Part shown: one piece after another, positions 46,768-56,242 of the stretch
Numbering within the stretch: position 1 is the first letter of the stretch
How the letters are laid out: the number at the start of each line of letters is the position of its first letter
Source of the DNA: Alkalibacterium putridalgicola
Lineage (GTDB): Bacteria > Bacillota > Bacilli > Lactobacillales > Carnobacteriaceae_A
Assembly: GCF_900109825.1 (NCBI RefSeq)
Contig: NZ_FOBL01000008.1
Coordinates: 1 to 64,000, forward strand
DNA: 64,000 bases
Reading direction: 5' to 3'
Translations under genes and position numbers: made by a program
Notes under the pieces: model-generated
Told to the model about the DNA's origin: nothing
What the model saw: the letters and a program-made list of their open reading frames with translations, nothing else
Database searches by the model: none

Positions 46768-48573
46768 ATGACAGCATCACAGAATTGGAATATGGACAGC
46801 GTATTTTCAGGGGGAAGTCACTCCGAGGCTTTACAGTCTCGTATTAAAGAGCTTGACACACTGATCAAGGAAACGTTGACTCAAATCAGTGAATGGCAGC
46901 CTTCCAAGGACCATCCGGAATTCAACGAACTGGCCTCGTTCCTGAAAAAAAGAGAAACGATCGGGAACGGCCTGTCTGAAGCCGGGACCTTTGCCCGCGG
47001 TCTGTTTTCAGCCAATACTAAAGATCTTCAGGCAGCAAAAGTCGTGAATCAGCTCAGTACCGTCGCCAGTCAGATGAGTGAAGTGGAAACCCTCTTCATG
47101 AAAAAACTGAAAGATGTACCGGAAAACGAATGGGAAACTTTAGTCGCGACCGAACCATTTAAACAGAGTGCTTTTCCGCTGCAGGAGAAAAGAGAAAAAG
47201 GTCAGAAGTTATTATCTGAAAAAGAAGAGAAAATCATTCAAAAACTGTCTCTTGACGGGTTGAATGGGTTCGGTAACATGTACCAGACCATCGTCAACAG
47301 TGTCAATGTGCCGTTTGAAGAAGACGGCAAAATCACTTACCTGTCAGCTGGACAGGCAGCCAATAAGCTGACAGGTTCTGAAGATCCTGCCGTCAGAGCT
47401 CGTCTTTTGAAAGACTGGGAGATCGCCTGGAAGGAAAAAGCGCCGCTGTTTTCCGATACGCTCAACCATTTGGCCGGTTTCAGACTTCAGACTTATGATC
47501 TGAGAGATGAGAAAGACTTTTTGAACCCGCCGCTCGAATACAACCGCATGAAAGAAGAGACACTGAATACCATGTGGGACACGATCACAGACAACAAGCC
47601 GAAAGTTGTCGAATTCCTGAACCGCAAGGCAGCTTTAATGGGCAAAGACAAGCTTAACTGGGCAGACGTCACAGCCCCTGTTTCCGTTGGTGATTACGAG
47701 CCTAAAACATATTCGTTTGAAGAAGCACAGAACTTTGTGACGACTCACTTTGGGACATTCAGCCAGGAGATGCAGGACATGGCGCAGCGTGCCTTTGACG
47801 AAGGCTGGGTCGAAGCCGAAGACAAAGAAGGCAAGCGCCCTGGGGCTTACTGCTCCAACCTGCCGGAGAGCAAACAATCCCGTATTTTCATGACGTTTTC
47901 AGGCAGTGCCAACAATGTGTCGACACTGGCTCACGAATTAGGTCATGCTTATCACAGCCATGTCATGCGTGATTTGCCGGCATTGAACCGCAGCTATGCC
48001 ATGAATGTAGCCGAAACCGCCTCGACTTTTGCAGAAATGCTGATATCTGATGCCACGGTCGAAGCTGCTGCCTCTGAAGAAGAAAAAATCGCCCTCCTGG
48101 ACAGCAAGATCTCACGTGCGGCGATCATGTTCATGAATATCCACAGCCGTTTCCTTTTCGAAAAACGTTTTTACGAAGCCCGTCAAAACGGTCTCGTCAA
48201 CGAAGAGGAATTGAGCACCATTATGGAAGAGGCACAGAAAGAAGCCTTCCTGGATTCGCTGGACACTTACCATCCAACGTTCTGGGCAAGCAAACTGCAT
48301 TTTTATATCACAGGGATCTCCTTCTACAACTTCCCATACACATTCGGTTTTCTGTTCAGTCTGGGGATCTATTCCAAAGCCAAACAGGAAGGCCAGTCCT
48401 TCTCTGACGACTACCGAAACCTGCTGAGAGATACGGCCAGCATGACGACGGAAGAACTTGCTGAAAAACACTTGGCAGTCGACCTGACCCAGCCTGATTT
48501 CTGGCAGTCAGCAATCGATGAGATCTTAACGGATATCGATGAGTACCTTGCATTGACTGCAGACCGCATTTAA
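46768..48573 (+). CDS. pepF: Oligoendopeptidase F (M3 family)
   Basis: Zinc metallopeptidase of 601 residues, cleaving medium-length peptides in the cytosol. The zinc motif HELGH is at 389-393 in STLAHELGHAYHSHVM, with the third ligand Glu in NVAETASTFAEM. GGGGAGAGA precedes the ATG. It is a single gene with a strong terminator. A typical peptide-using enzyme of lactic acid bacteria. Confidence 0.95.
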   Translation: MTASQNWNMDSVFSGGSHSEALQSRIKELDTLIKETLTQISEWQPSKDHPEFNELASFLKKRETIGNGLSEAGTFARGLFSANTKDLQAAKVVNQLSTVASQMSEVETLFMKKLKDVPENEWETLVATEPFKQSAFPLQEKREKGQKLLSEKEEKIIQKLSLDGLNGFGNMYQTIVNSVNVPFEEDGKITYLSAGQAANKLTGSEDPAVRARLLKDWEIAWKEKAPLFSDTLNHLAGFRLQTYDLRDEKDFLNPPLEYNRMKEETLNTMWDTITDNKPKVVEFLNRKAALMGKDKLNWADVTAPVSVGDYEPKTYSFEEAQNFVTTHFGTFSQEMQDMAQRAFDEGWVEAEDKEGKRPGAYCSNLPESKQSRIFMTFSGSANNVSTLAHELGHAYHSHVMRDLPALNRSYAMNVAETASTFAEMLISDATVEAAASEEEKIALLDSKISRAAIMFMNIHSRFLFEKRFYEARQNGLVNEEELSTIMEEAQKEAFLDSLDTYHPTFWASKLHFYITGISFYNFPYTFGFLFSLGIYSKAKQEGQSFSDDYRNLLRDTASMTTEELAEKHLAVDLTQPDFWQSAIDEILTDIDEYLALTADRI

Positions 48574-48605
48574 AGGTAAATCGAAATCAGTGAATAGACT
48601 AATTC

Positions 48606-48652
48606 AAAAAGGAGCAGCACATCCTTTCACAGGGTGATCGCTGCTCCTTTTT
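48606..48652 (+). terminator. Terminator of pepF
   Basis: AAAAAGGAGCAGC pairs with GCTGCTCCTTTTT, 33 bases after the stop. Confidence 0.9.
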
Positions 48653-48679
48653 GTTTTATCTATCAGTTGATTTCCTGAA

Positions 48680-49075
48680 AATAGGCTGATTGAGCTCACT
48701 CAGTGTACATCTTCAGCCGAGTACTGTCTATCAGACCGGCATTGAGCGTGCTGAACAGTCGTTGTTACTTGAATAAGCTCAATGTGGCCTTCATTAAGCT
48801 TGCCCGGATTAAAACGGGGCCGAGTACGTCCAATGTCCCCATCATTGAACGTACCCGCTGCTTCTAAGCATTTGGGTGCGGCTTATTCCTTCTTCATTAA
48901 CACTGCTCAGACTGATTTTACGCTCAGCACGTCGAATGCACACGTCATTGACAGTACTCAAGCGGAATCTGAATTGAGTACGTCTATTGTGCCCTCTATT
49001 CACACCGCTCAAATTTTTTCTGATCTGAGCACGTCCATTAAAGGCTGCATTCGACTCACTCAGCTTAACTCATAG
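48680..49075. repeat. 51-52-base array E, about eight diverged units with long dyads
   Basis: The repeated (C/A)ATT word has its A at 48689, 48741, 48793, 48844, 48896, 48947, 48998 and 49049, steps of 52, 52, 51, 52, 51, 51 and 51. Units read roughly GAGYACGTC, AATG, a seven-base centre, CATTGA, then a CTC(A) word. The best dyad is at 48824-48854: GTACGTCCAATG, loop TCCCCAT, CATTGAACGTAC, twelve pairs with one mismatch. It lies between the convergent pepF and NlpC genes. No gene is supported. Confidence 0.82.
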
Positions 49076-49261
49076 TACGACTAAATCGAATCAAAACTCT
49101 GCACCTTGTAAGCCCAGGAATATTTGCCTGAAAAAGTGAGAATGGTATTGTGTCGACAAGTCCTAGTGAGAATGGTCCTTTACCTGCACCTCTCTTATCC
49201 TGAATTCAAGGATCTGTTCACATCCTTCGACCTTTTTTTCTTACTGCCCTTCCGTATAGTC

Positions 49262-49285
49262 GATTCTCGTCAGCGGACGAGAATC
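49262..49285. other. Perfect 10-bp hairpin beside the NlpC gene
   Basis: GATTCTCGTC, loop AGCG, GACGAGAATC, followed on the plus strand by TTCCTTCTTT. It lies 187 bases after array E and 17 bases before the NlpC terminator. Between 49076 and 49261 I see only two copies of GTGAGAATGGT, 30 bases apart. Confidence 0.55.
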
Positions 49286-49301
49286 TTCCTTCTTTAAATA
49301 C

Positions 49302-49350
49302 AAAAAAGCCCTGATGACAACAACTTCTCAGTTTTGTCATCAGGGCTTTT
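49302..49350 (-). terminator. Terminator of the NlpC/P60 gene
   Basis: AAAAAAGCCCTGATGACAA pairs with TTTTGTCATCAGGGCTTTT around a short loop; T runs on both strands. Confidence 0.92.
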
Positions 49351-49367
49351 CATCCTATTATACTTTT

Positions 49368-50756
49368 TTAATATCTACCGTATCCGACGAAACGACGTCC
49401 CCAGTAATTCGAATTGACTTGAGTATAAGCCACACCCGTGCTTGACTGAGATCCGATGAATTGGCCGTTACCGACGTAGATCCCTACGTGACTCACACGT
49501 GAGCCGTTTTCAGAAAAGAATACCAGATCTCCTGGACGCGGATTCGATACCTTCTGTGAAGACGCGTACTGACCGGCTGCGGAGCGTGGCAGACTGACTC
49601 CGACTTGCCTAAAGACATAGCTCGTAAAACCTGAGCAGTCAAATGCAGCGGTCGTTGATCCACCATATAAATAAGGGGTTCCTAATACACCGTTGGCATA
49701 GGAGCTGATCTGTCCCCAGGTCACGCCACCACTCGATGGAGCTGGTGCTGGAGTCGGTTTCGGATCAGGTTTTGGCTTGCTTGTTTCTTGAACCGGCTGT
49801 TCCTCTGTATTTGCTGCACTAGAAGAAGTGGGTTCCTCACTGCTGACTGATGTACTGGCATTGGCTGATTCACTGGAAACTGACTGAGAAACATTGACGG
49901 TAGAACTATCAGCCAGTTCGCTTTCATCAGATGAAGAAACGGAGACTTCTGCTTCTGCTTCGGCACGTCTTCTCTCTTCTGCTGCGCGAGCGGCTTGGGC
50001 TGCTTCTTCTCTGGCAGCGACCAGCGACACTACTGCTTTTTCAGCTTCGGCTTTTTCAGACAAGAAGCGGTCCCGGTCTGCTTGAGCTGTTGCTCTTTCA
50101 GCAGCAAGCTGGGCAACCAGCACTTCTTTTTCCAGACGCTGCTGCTCCAGCTCTTCTGACATGCCTTCCAGTTCAGCGGCTAGGGCATTCTGTTGGACGA
50201 TCGTTTCTTCAGTGTGATCCTGTTTTTCAATGACTGCCTGCTGGTCTCTCACCTGTGCTTCTACCAGTTTACGGTTCGTGTCGACAAGGTTGGCAACGAC
50301 ATCGATACGTCCCAGGATATCACTTAAGGATTCAGCGTCGATGATGAATTCGATGAAATTAACTGTCTGACCATCTACCTGGATCTTTCTTGCCTGTTTC
50401 TCAAGCTGCTCGTTACGTTTTTCAATAACGATTTCGAGCTCAGCAACCTCTTCCTGCAGAGCTTTCATTTCCTTATGGGCTGCTTCCAGTTTTTCTACAA
50501 CCTCTGTGATTCGTTCTTCGTTTTCTGAAATTTCATTATTTATCGTATTCAATTCGTCTTTTGTAGCTTGAACGTCAACTTGCAAAGAATCGATCGTATC
50601 TTCCAAGTTATGTACCTTGTTTTCAGTTTCTTCTATTTTTTTAACATTTTCCTGAATGGCTTCATCGTATTCGTTCGCAAAAACTTCAGGTGTGAGTGCA
50701 AGTGAACTCAATAACAACGTACTTGTGAATGCAGATATAATTAATTTCTTGATCAA
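49368..50756 (-). CDS. Secreted coiled-coil NlpC/P60 peptidoglycan hydrolase (PcsB/CwlO-like)
   Basis: About 462 residues: signal peptide (IKKLIISAFTSTLLLSSLAL ending VFANE), a long coiled coil from about 30 to 260, a Ser/Glu-rich linker, and a C-terminal NlpC/P60 domain with catalytic Cys near 373 (FDCSGFTSY) and His near 420 (VSHVGIYVGNG). Proteins of this layout cut peptide cross-bridges during growth or division, often controlled by FtsEX and WalRK. The start is TTG 50756, nine bases after GGAGG. A WalR-like box lies about 120 bases upstream. Confidence 0.93.
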   Translation of the reverse strand: MIKKLIISAFTSTLLLSSLALTPEVFANEYDEAIQENVKKIEETENKVHNLEDTIDSLQVDVQATKDELNTINNEISENEERITEVVEKLEAAHKEMKALQEEVAELEIVIEKRNEQLEKQARKIQVDGQTVNFIEFIIDAESLSDILGRIDVVANLVDTNRKLVEAQVRDQQAVIEKQDHTEETIVQQNALAAELEGMSEELEQQRLEKEVLVAQLAAERATAQADRDRFLSEKAEAEKAVVSLVAAREEAAQAARAAEERRRAEAEAEVSVSSSDESELADSSTVNVSQSVSSESANASTSVSSEEPTSSSAANTEEQPVQETSKPKPDPKPTPAPAPSSGGVTWGQISSYANGVLGTPYLYGGSTTAAFDCSGFTSYVFRQVGVSLPRSAAGQYASSQKVSNPRPGDLVFFSENGSRVSHVGIYVGNGQFIGSQSSTGVAYTQVNSNYWGRRFVGYGRY

Positions 50757-50873
50757 CGGACATTCCCTCCATATTTGGGTGAATTTAGATGGGCAAAAAG
50801 TATATATCCCATTAGTACTGAGCATGTTTTTTCTTAACTATGGTTAAGTATAACACTTGCGAATAATAAGCTG

Positions 50874-50890
50874 GTTTCAATAAGATTACA
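50874..50890 (-). promoter_or_regulatory. WalR-like box upstream of the NlpC/P60 gene
   Basis: On the minus strand TGTAAT, five bases, TGAAAC. Compared with the WalR consensus (two TGTWAH hexamers five bases apart) it has one mismatch. WalRK commonly controls wall hydrolases of this type. The site was found by eye. Confidence 0.45.
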
Positions 50891-51026
50891 CTTCCATGTC
50901 ACTTAGACATCTTTCACAAGTCAGAAAGTACCGAATACTTGCAATTTGGCGCTCCAACACCTATACTTTTTAGTGATTACACTTATTATTTTTGTGTATT
51001 GAACTGTATTCTAGGAGGAAATAATC

Positions 51027-51992
51027 ATGAGTGACTACCGCGTATTACTGTATTACAAATATGTACACATTGAAGACCCCGAAAGATTCAGAGATGAACA
51101 TATGAAACTGTGTCAGGACATCGGACTGAAAGGACGCATTCTCGTGTCCGAAGAAGGCTTGAACGGCACCTGTTCCGGTACGATCGAACAGACAGACCGT
51201 TACATGGAAGCCGTTCGTTCTGATGAACGCTTCAGTGACATTTATTTTAAAATCGATGAAGCCGATGGCCATGCATTCAAAAAAATGCATGTGCGCTACC
51301 GTCCCGAAATCGTTTCATTGAAACTGGGCGAAGAAGACCACGATGCCAGCGAGCTGACCGGTAAATTCTTAGATCCGGTCGAATGGAAAGAAGCACTGGA
51401 AGATGAGAACACTATCGTTCTGGATGCCCGTAACGATTATGAATACGATCTGGGACACTTTAGAGGAGCCATTCGCCCTGATATCCGTTCATTCAGAGAA
51501 CTGCCTGAATGGATCAAAGAGAACAAAGAGAAATTCATGGACAAACGCATCGTCACCTACTGTACCGGCGGGATCCGCTGTGAAAAACTGACGGGCTGGC
51601 TGATGAAAGAAGGTTTTGAAGATGTGGGGCAGCTGCATGGCGGTATTCACCACTATGGTACCGACCCTCAGACACAAGGAGAAAAATGGGACGGTAAAAT
51701 GTATGTCTTTGATGAACGCATCAGCGTAGACATCAATAAAGTAGACAAAAAAGTCATTGCCAGAGACTGGTTTGATGGTGAGCCATGTGAACGTTACGTG
51801 AACTGTGCGAATCCTGAATGCAACCGTCAGGTCATTATGTCAGAAGAAAATGAACATAAATATCTGCGAGGCTGTACGCATGACTGTCGTGTACACCCCA
51901 ACAACCGTTATGTTGAAGAACATCAGTTGAGCTGTGAAGAGGTAGAAAAGCGTCTCGAAGCTATCGGTGAAAGTCTTCCTGAAAAAGTATAG
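51027..51992 (+). CDS. trhO: tRNA uridine(34) hydroxylase TrhO (rhodanese-like)
   Basis: 321 residues. The N-terminal acylphosphatase-like domain ([17 protein letters not shown]) is followed by a rhodanese domain whose loop [10 protein letters not shown] carries the active Cys near 179, and a Cys-rich C-terminus ([18 protein letters not shown]). Family members hydroxylate U34 of certain tRNAs in an oxygen-dependent way. AGGAGG precedes the ATG. It is a single gene. Confidence 0.92.
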   Translation: MSDYRVLLYYKYVHIEDPERFRDEHMKLCQDIGLKGRILVSEEGLNGTCSGTIEQTDRYMEAVRSDERFSDIYFKIDEADGHAFKKMHVRYRPEIVSLKLGEEDHDASELTGKFLDPVEWKEALEDENTIVLDARNDYEYDLGHFRGAIRPDIRSFRELPEWIKENKEKFMDKRIVTYCTGGIRCEKLTGWLMKEGFEDVGQLHGGIHHYGTDPQTQGEKWDGKMYVFDERISVDINKVDKKVIARDWFDGEPCERYVNCANPECNRQVIMSEENEHKYLRGCTHDCRVHPNNRYVEEHQLSCEEVEKRLEAIGESLPEKV

Positions 51993-52000
51993 TTTCCATC

Positions 52001-52027
52001 CCCTCTGCACTGTTACAAGGCAGAGGG
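52001..52027 (+). terminator. Possible terminator of trhO
   Basis: CCCTCTGC pairs with GCAGAGGG around 11 bases, then ACTTTCT; the T run is weak. Confidence 0.55.
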
Positions 52028-52114
52028 ACTTTCTATACTGCCTTAACAATTCCGTCACATAACCGAATTAGTTACAGGAATACCCTGCCTTTCGTTTTAT
52101 TTTTCCTCTGATTT

Positions 52115-52123
52115 TGCTATAAT
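52115..52123 (+). promoter_or_regulatory. Extended -10 promoter of the PBP gene
   Basis: TGCTATAAT at 52115-52123 is a consensus extended -10 (TGn before TATAAT), 43 bases before the PBP start; the -35 region is weak. Confidence 0.6.
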
Positions 52124-52166
52124 ATACCAAGTCATATCACTATATAAACTAAATAAGGAGCCTATA

Positions 52167-54794
52167 ATGAAACGATCTGAAAATGAAGAACAAAAACAGT
52201 CGGAAGAAACCACAGAAACTGAACAGTCATCGCGTTTTGAATCCGTTGTCTATTACTTCGATATCTTTTACCGTGTCGTTAAAGCTTTAGTCATTTTACT
52301 CATTATTATTTTGCTCGTTGCCGGCTCTCTCGGAGCAGGAACAGCAGTCGGATATTTTGCCTCTCTTGTTCACGGGTCAGAGATCCCGAAACGTGAGGAA
52401 ATGGTCAGCCAGATACAAGACTACACACGTAAATCAAGTATGTATTATGCAGATGGTAGTCTGATCAGTGATGTACGCTCAGATTTGCTGCGTACACCAA
52501 TCCCACTTGACCAGGTTTCAGATCTGCTGATCAATGCTGTTGTCTCAACTGAAGATGAATACTTCTTCGAACATGAAGGCGTGGTGCCCAAAGCGGTGGC
52601 CCGTGCTTTAGTTCAGGAACTTTCTGATTCCGGAGCAACAACCGGTGGATCTACTTTAACGCAGCAGCTGATCAAACAGCAGATCCTGTCTCCAGAAGTC
52701 ACGCATGAGCGTAAGGCAAACGAGATCCTGCTTGCTTATCATCTGGAAAATGAAATAGACAAAGATCAAATACTGGAAGCTTATCTTAACGTTTCCCCTT
52801 TTGGGCGTAACAATAAAGGACAGAACATTGCAGGGGTCGAAGAAGCTGCACAAGGCATATTTGGCGTCTCAGCAAGCGACGTATCGCTTCCTCAGGCCGC
52901 CTTCATAGCCGGATTGCCACAGCGCCCCATCGTCTTCACTCCTTATACAAATTACGGACAGATAAAGGAAAGCCACGACTTAAGTATTTCACGCCAGCAT
53001 GAAGTCTTGTTCCGTATGTACCGTGAAGGTCATATCACCCAAGAAGAATATGAAGAAGCTCGCGCCTACGATATCACTCAGGACTTTATCAATCAGGAAA
53101 ACATGGATTATGACGATAATACCTACGTATATGATATCGCGCTCGAACGCTCTCTGGAAATACTTTCAGAACACTTCATGCAGGCTGAAGAAGTCACGGA
53201 TGAAATGCTCGAGGAAAATCCTGAATTAGTCGAGGAATACAATGAACGCGCAAAATACGCTCTTGAAAACCAGGGCTACAAGGTCCACACTACTGTCGAC
53301 AAAGAAATCCATGACACCCTTGAACGTGTTACTGCTGAATACAAAGATCAGCTGGGAGCCCCACGTTACTATACGTATGAAGATGACGAAGGTGAAACAC
53401 ACGAAGTCGAAGTGCCTATCAATACCTCGGGTGCTATGATCGATAACAGAACAGGACGTGTCATCGGATTTATCGGCGGTGCTGATTACACTACAGAACA
53501 GTACAACTATGCTTTTAAAAGTAACCGTAGCCCAGGTTCCGTCTTTAAACCTTTAGCTGTTTATGGTCCGGCGCTTGAAAATGATATCATCACACCAGCT
53601 ACGATTATTCCGGATACCCCTTATGAAGTTCCAACCTGGGACTCAGATGTGGGCGATTATGTCGGTCATCCTATAACCAATGCGACACGCATAACGAATG
53701 AATGGATGACAGCTGAAAAAGCAATCACAATATCTCAAAATATACCTGCTGCGAAGATCTTCATGGAGATGAAAGATGACCATGTCTCCGAAAAATATAT
53801 CCGACGCATGGGAATTTCCGAGGCAATGATTCCAAGCAGCGAGTTTGATAATGCTTCTACTGCTCTTGGGGGTTTAACTGAAGGTATTCCTCCCGTTGAC
53901 TTAATGAGTGCTTTCTCCACGATAGGAAACAACGGTGTCCATGCAGATGCCTATATCATTGAACGTATCGAGGATAGTAACGGAGAAACAGTGTACGAAC
54001 ACAAACATGAAGAAACCCGTGTCTGGGGAGAGGATTCAAACTATCTTCTCGTCGATATGATGAGAAATATACACGTTCAAGGGACTGCTCGTGGAACCAT
54101 GGATAACCTTCCTTTTGAAGCAGACTGGATTTCAAAAACCGGTACGACACAGGATCGCAAAGATATCTGGTATGCCGCTAGTACACCCCGCATCACGTTT
54201 GGGACGTGGATCGGCTATGGTAATGATAATTTCCGCTTGGGTGACGACTTTGGTATCCATCCAAGCCGCCGTAACCGTAATTTCTGGGCTGAACTGATGA
54301 GTGCCGTTTATGAAGTGAATCCTGATATTTTCGGGGTCGGCGAAGAATTCCCTCGTCCGTCCAGCGTGACTGATGAATCAGTTATCCAGGCTACCGGAAT
54401 GAAGTCCGGAACCGTAGAAACGCCAGGAGGCAGCACTTTTAATTTCTCTGGGCCAACTCATACTGAAGTGTTCAAAAAAGATAATATTCCTGGACCGACT
54501 GTCTATGACTTCGCTATCGGAGCTACAGATGAAGAGCTGGCACAATTCTGGGGAGGCAGACGCCCTTCAGAAGAGTCCGAAGATGAAGATGAGTCTGACA
54601 ATGAAGAATCCGAAGATAACAACGATTCAGAAGAAGAATCGGAACCCGAAGCAGAACAAGATCCACAAAGCGAACCAGAAGAAGAAGCTGATTCCGAACC
54701 GGAACCTGAAGAGGAAGAGAATCAGGAACCTGAACCGGAATCGGATGACTCATCTGATGAAGACACTAGTGATTCAGAAGAATCTGAAGAATAA
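52167..54794 (+). CDS. pbp1A: Class A penicillin-binding protein (PBP1A-like)
   Basis: Bifunctional peptidoglycan synthase of 875 residues. After a cytosolic tail and one membrane segment (about 36-70), the transglycosylase domain has STEDEYFFEHEGV with the catalytic Glu near 129 and GGSTLTQQLIKQQ. The transpeptidase domain has SVFK near 457 (Ser nucleophile), SQN, and SKTGTT near 652-657. The last about 100 residues are an extremely acidic Glu/Asp/Ser/Pro tail. AAGGAG precedes the ATG. It ends with a strong terminator. Confidence 0.95.
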   Translation: MKRSENEEQKQSEETTETEQSSRFESVVYYFDIFYRVVKALVILLIIILLVAGSLGAGTAVGYFASLVHGSEIPKREEMVSQIQDYTRKSSMYYADGSLISDVRSDLLRTPIPLDQVSDLLINAVVSTEDEYFFEHEGVVPKAVARALVQELSDSGATTGGSTLTQQLIKQQILSPEVTHERKANEILLAYHLENEIDKDQILEAYLNVSPFGRNNKGQNIAGVEEAAQGIFGVSASDVSLPQAAFIAGLPQRPIVFTPYTNYGQIKESHDLSISRQHEVLFRMYREGHITQEEYEEARAYDITQDFINQENMDYDDNTYVYDIALERSLEILSEHFMQAEEVTDEMLEENPELVEEYNERAKYALENQGYKVHTTVDKEIHDTLERVTAEYKDQLGAPRYYTYEDDEGETHEVEVPINTSGAMIDNRTGRVIGFIGGADYTTEQYNYAFKSNRSPGSVFKPLAVYGPALENDIITPATIIPDTPYEVPTWDSDVGDYVGHPITNATRITNEWMTAEKAITISQNIPAAKIFMEMKDDHVSEKYIRRMGISEAMIPSSEFDNASTALGGLTEGIPPVDLMSAFSTIGNNGVHADAYIIERIEDSNGETVYEHKHEETRVWGEDSNYLLVDMMRNIHVQGTARGTMDNLPFEADWISKTGTTQDRKDIWYAASTPRITFGTWIGYGNDNFRLGDDFGIHPSRRNRNFWAELMSAVYEVNPDIFGVGEEFPRPSSVTDESVIQATGMKSGTVETPGGSTFNFSGPTHTEVFKKDNIPGPTVYDFAIGATDEELAQFWGGRRPSEESEDEDESDNEESEDNNDSEEESEPEAEQDPQSEPEEEADSEPEPEEEENQEPEPESDDSSDEDTSDSEESEE

Positions 54795-54808
54795 GATATA
54801 AGATGTTA

Positions 54809-54846
54809 AAAGAGACTGGGGGTACCATTCCCCCAGTCTCTTTTTT
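54809..54846 (+). terminator. Terminator of the PBP gene
   Basis: AAGAGACTGGGGG, loop, CCCCCAGTCTCTT and a T run; one of the strongest in the window. Confidence 0.95.
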
Positions 54847-54921
54847 ATATAGATCATTATTTTGGCAGCGTCCTATTATTTTTTAATCCAACTCCTGTGG
54901 ATATGTTGTAAGCATGATTCC

Positions 54922-55100
54922 ATAACTTGTTAAACTGAGCCTTAATCAAAGTACTGCTAAAGTTTGATTAGTGACCAGTTCCTCAACAATTTTCTCAGGA
55001 ACTAGTCTCAATAGAACTTTAGCGACCAGTTCCTCACAAATATGCTCATGAAGTTGTCTCAATAACAGTTTGGTTCTCCACTGACATCATCGAGGAACCT
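54922..55100. repeat. 51-base array F with hairpins, three units
   Basis: GACCAGTTCCTCA starts at 54973 and 55024, 51 bases apart; a decayed unit precedes at 54922. The 54973-55007 hairpin pairs GACnAGTTCCT with AGGAACTnGTC around 13 bases. Another perfect stem, TAATCAAA/TTTGATTA, is at 54943-54970, and GGTTC/GAACC at 55072-55099. It lies between convergent genes pbp1A and ccpA, between their terminators. Confidence 0.7.
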
Positions 55101-55136
55101 GCAGCTGCTCGTATTTTTTTGGGACCTTTACATAGC

Positions 55137-55164
55137 AAAAGAGGCCGGGTTTCCCCGGCCTCTT
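55137..55164 (-). terminator. Terminator of ccpA
   Basis: AAGAGGCCGGG, loop, CCCGGCCTCTT, 13 bases past the stop; minus-strand reading ends in TTTTGC. Confidence 0.9.
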
Positions 55165-55176
55165 CTCATCAACTTT

Positions 55177-56178
55177 TTACTTCGTTGTTCCTTTTGAACC
55201 GATCGTATAAGGTAATGTGATCGTTTTTTCCTCTGTTTCTTCTTTATTCATCAGCTTCGTCAACAGACGCATGGCTACTGCACCGATATCATAAAGCGGC
55301 TGTTCCACTGTGGTCAGTCTCGGTCTGGACATCGCAGTCAGCTTGGAGTTGTTCGATGTGATGATTTCAAAGTCCTCAGGTACGCTTACGCCACGATCAA
55401 GTGCCGCATTCAAAACACCTAAAGCTAATTCGTCATCTGCAACTACGGCTGCTGTTGCACCAGCTTTATTCAGCTGTTCGTAAACGGCTTCCCCTACTTT
55501 ATATGTGTATTCAGACTGTAAGACCAAGTCTTCTTCATAAGGTAATGACGCTTTTTCCAAAGCCTTCTTGTAACCATTCAGTCGATAGATACCATTGATC
55601 GGTTCTTCGTGACTTTCAGAAATGAACGCTACTTTTTTATGTCCATTATCGACCAGCATCATTGTGGCATCTTCTGTGGCTTGTTCGTAATCGATGTTGA
55701 CGCTGCCTACCTGTTCGTCCGGATCCACTGTACCCGCTAACACGACAGGTGTGCGGGAGCGTGAAAATTCAGCACGCAGTTCATCAGTGATCTTGTTACC
55801 CATGAAGATAACACCATCTACCTGTTTCGCCAGCAGTGTATTCAACACCTGAACTTCTTTTTCTTCATTCTTATCTGAGTTTGCCAAGATGATATTATAT
55901 TTGTACATCGTTGCAATATCATCGATTCCGCGAGCAAGGGATGAGAAATAAAGATTCGTAACATCAGGGATGATGACCCCTACTGTTGTGGTCTTTTTAC
56001 TTGCCAGTCCACGGGCCACTGCGTTTGGACGATAATCCAAACGGTCGATGACCTCTAGTACCTTCTTTCTGGTTGTTGGTTTAACGTTCGGGTTGCCATT
56101 GACCACACGCGAGACAGTCGCCATAGAGACGCCGGCTTCACGGGCAACATCGTAAATTGTTATTGTTTGTTTATCCAT
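55177..56178 (-). CDS. ccpA: Catabolite control protein CcpA
   Basis: LacI-family master regulator of carbon catabolite control, acting with HPr-Ser-P. The 333 residues begin with a helix-turn-helix ([27 protein letters not shown]) and hinge ([20 protein letters not shown]), then the effector core with VDGVIFMGN. It is divergent from pepQ, an arrangement common in lactobacilli and relatives. A cre-like site lies in the shared upstream region. Confidence 0.96.
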   Translation of the reverse strand: MDKQTITIYDVAREAGVSMATVSRVVNGNPNVKPTTRKKVLEVIDRLDYRPNAVARGLASKKTTTVGVIIPDVTNLYFSSLARGIDDIATMYKYNIILANSDKNEEKEVQVLNTLLAKQVDGVIFMGNKITDELRAEFSRSRTPVVLAGTVDPDEQVGSVNIDYEQATEDATMMLVDNGHKKVAFISESHEEPINGIYRLNGYKKALEKASLPYEEDLVLQSEYTYKVGEAVYEQLNKAGATAAVVADDELALGVLNAALDRGVSVPEDFEIITSNNSKLTAMSRPRLTTVEQPLYDIGAVAMRLLTKLMNKEETEEKTITLPYTIGSKGTTK

Positions 56179-56242
56179 GATATAACTCCTTCTAAAGAGA
56201 TTTGATTTTTTTGTGAGCGCATTCTTCTTAATATAGGATAAC

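Noticed and set aside
48782-49075. 97-residue open frame in array E
   Set aside because: It lies inside the 51-52-base array, has repeated Ser/Thr-rich words from the repeats and no ribosome site.
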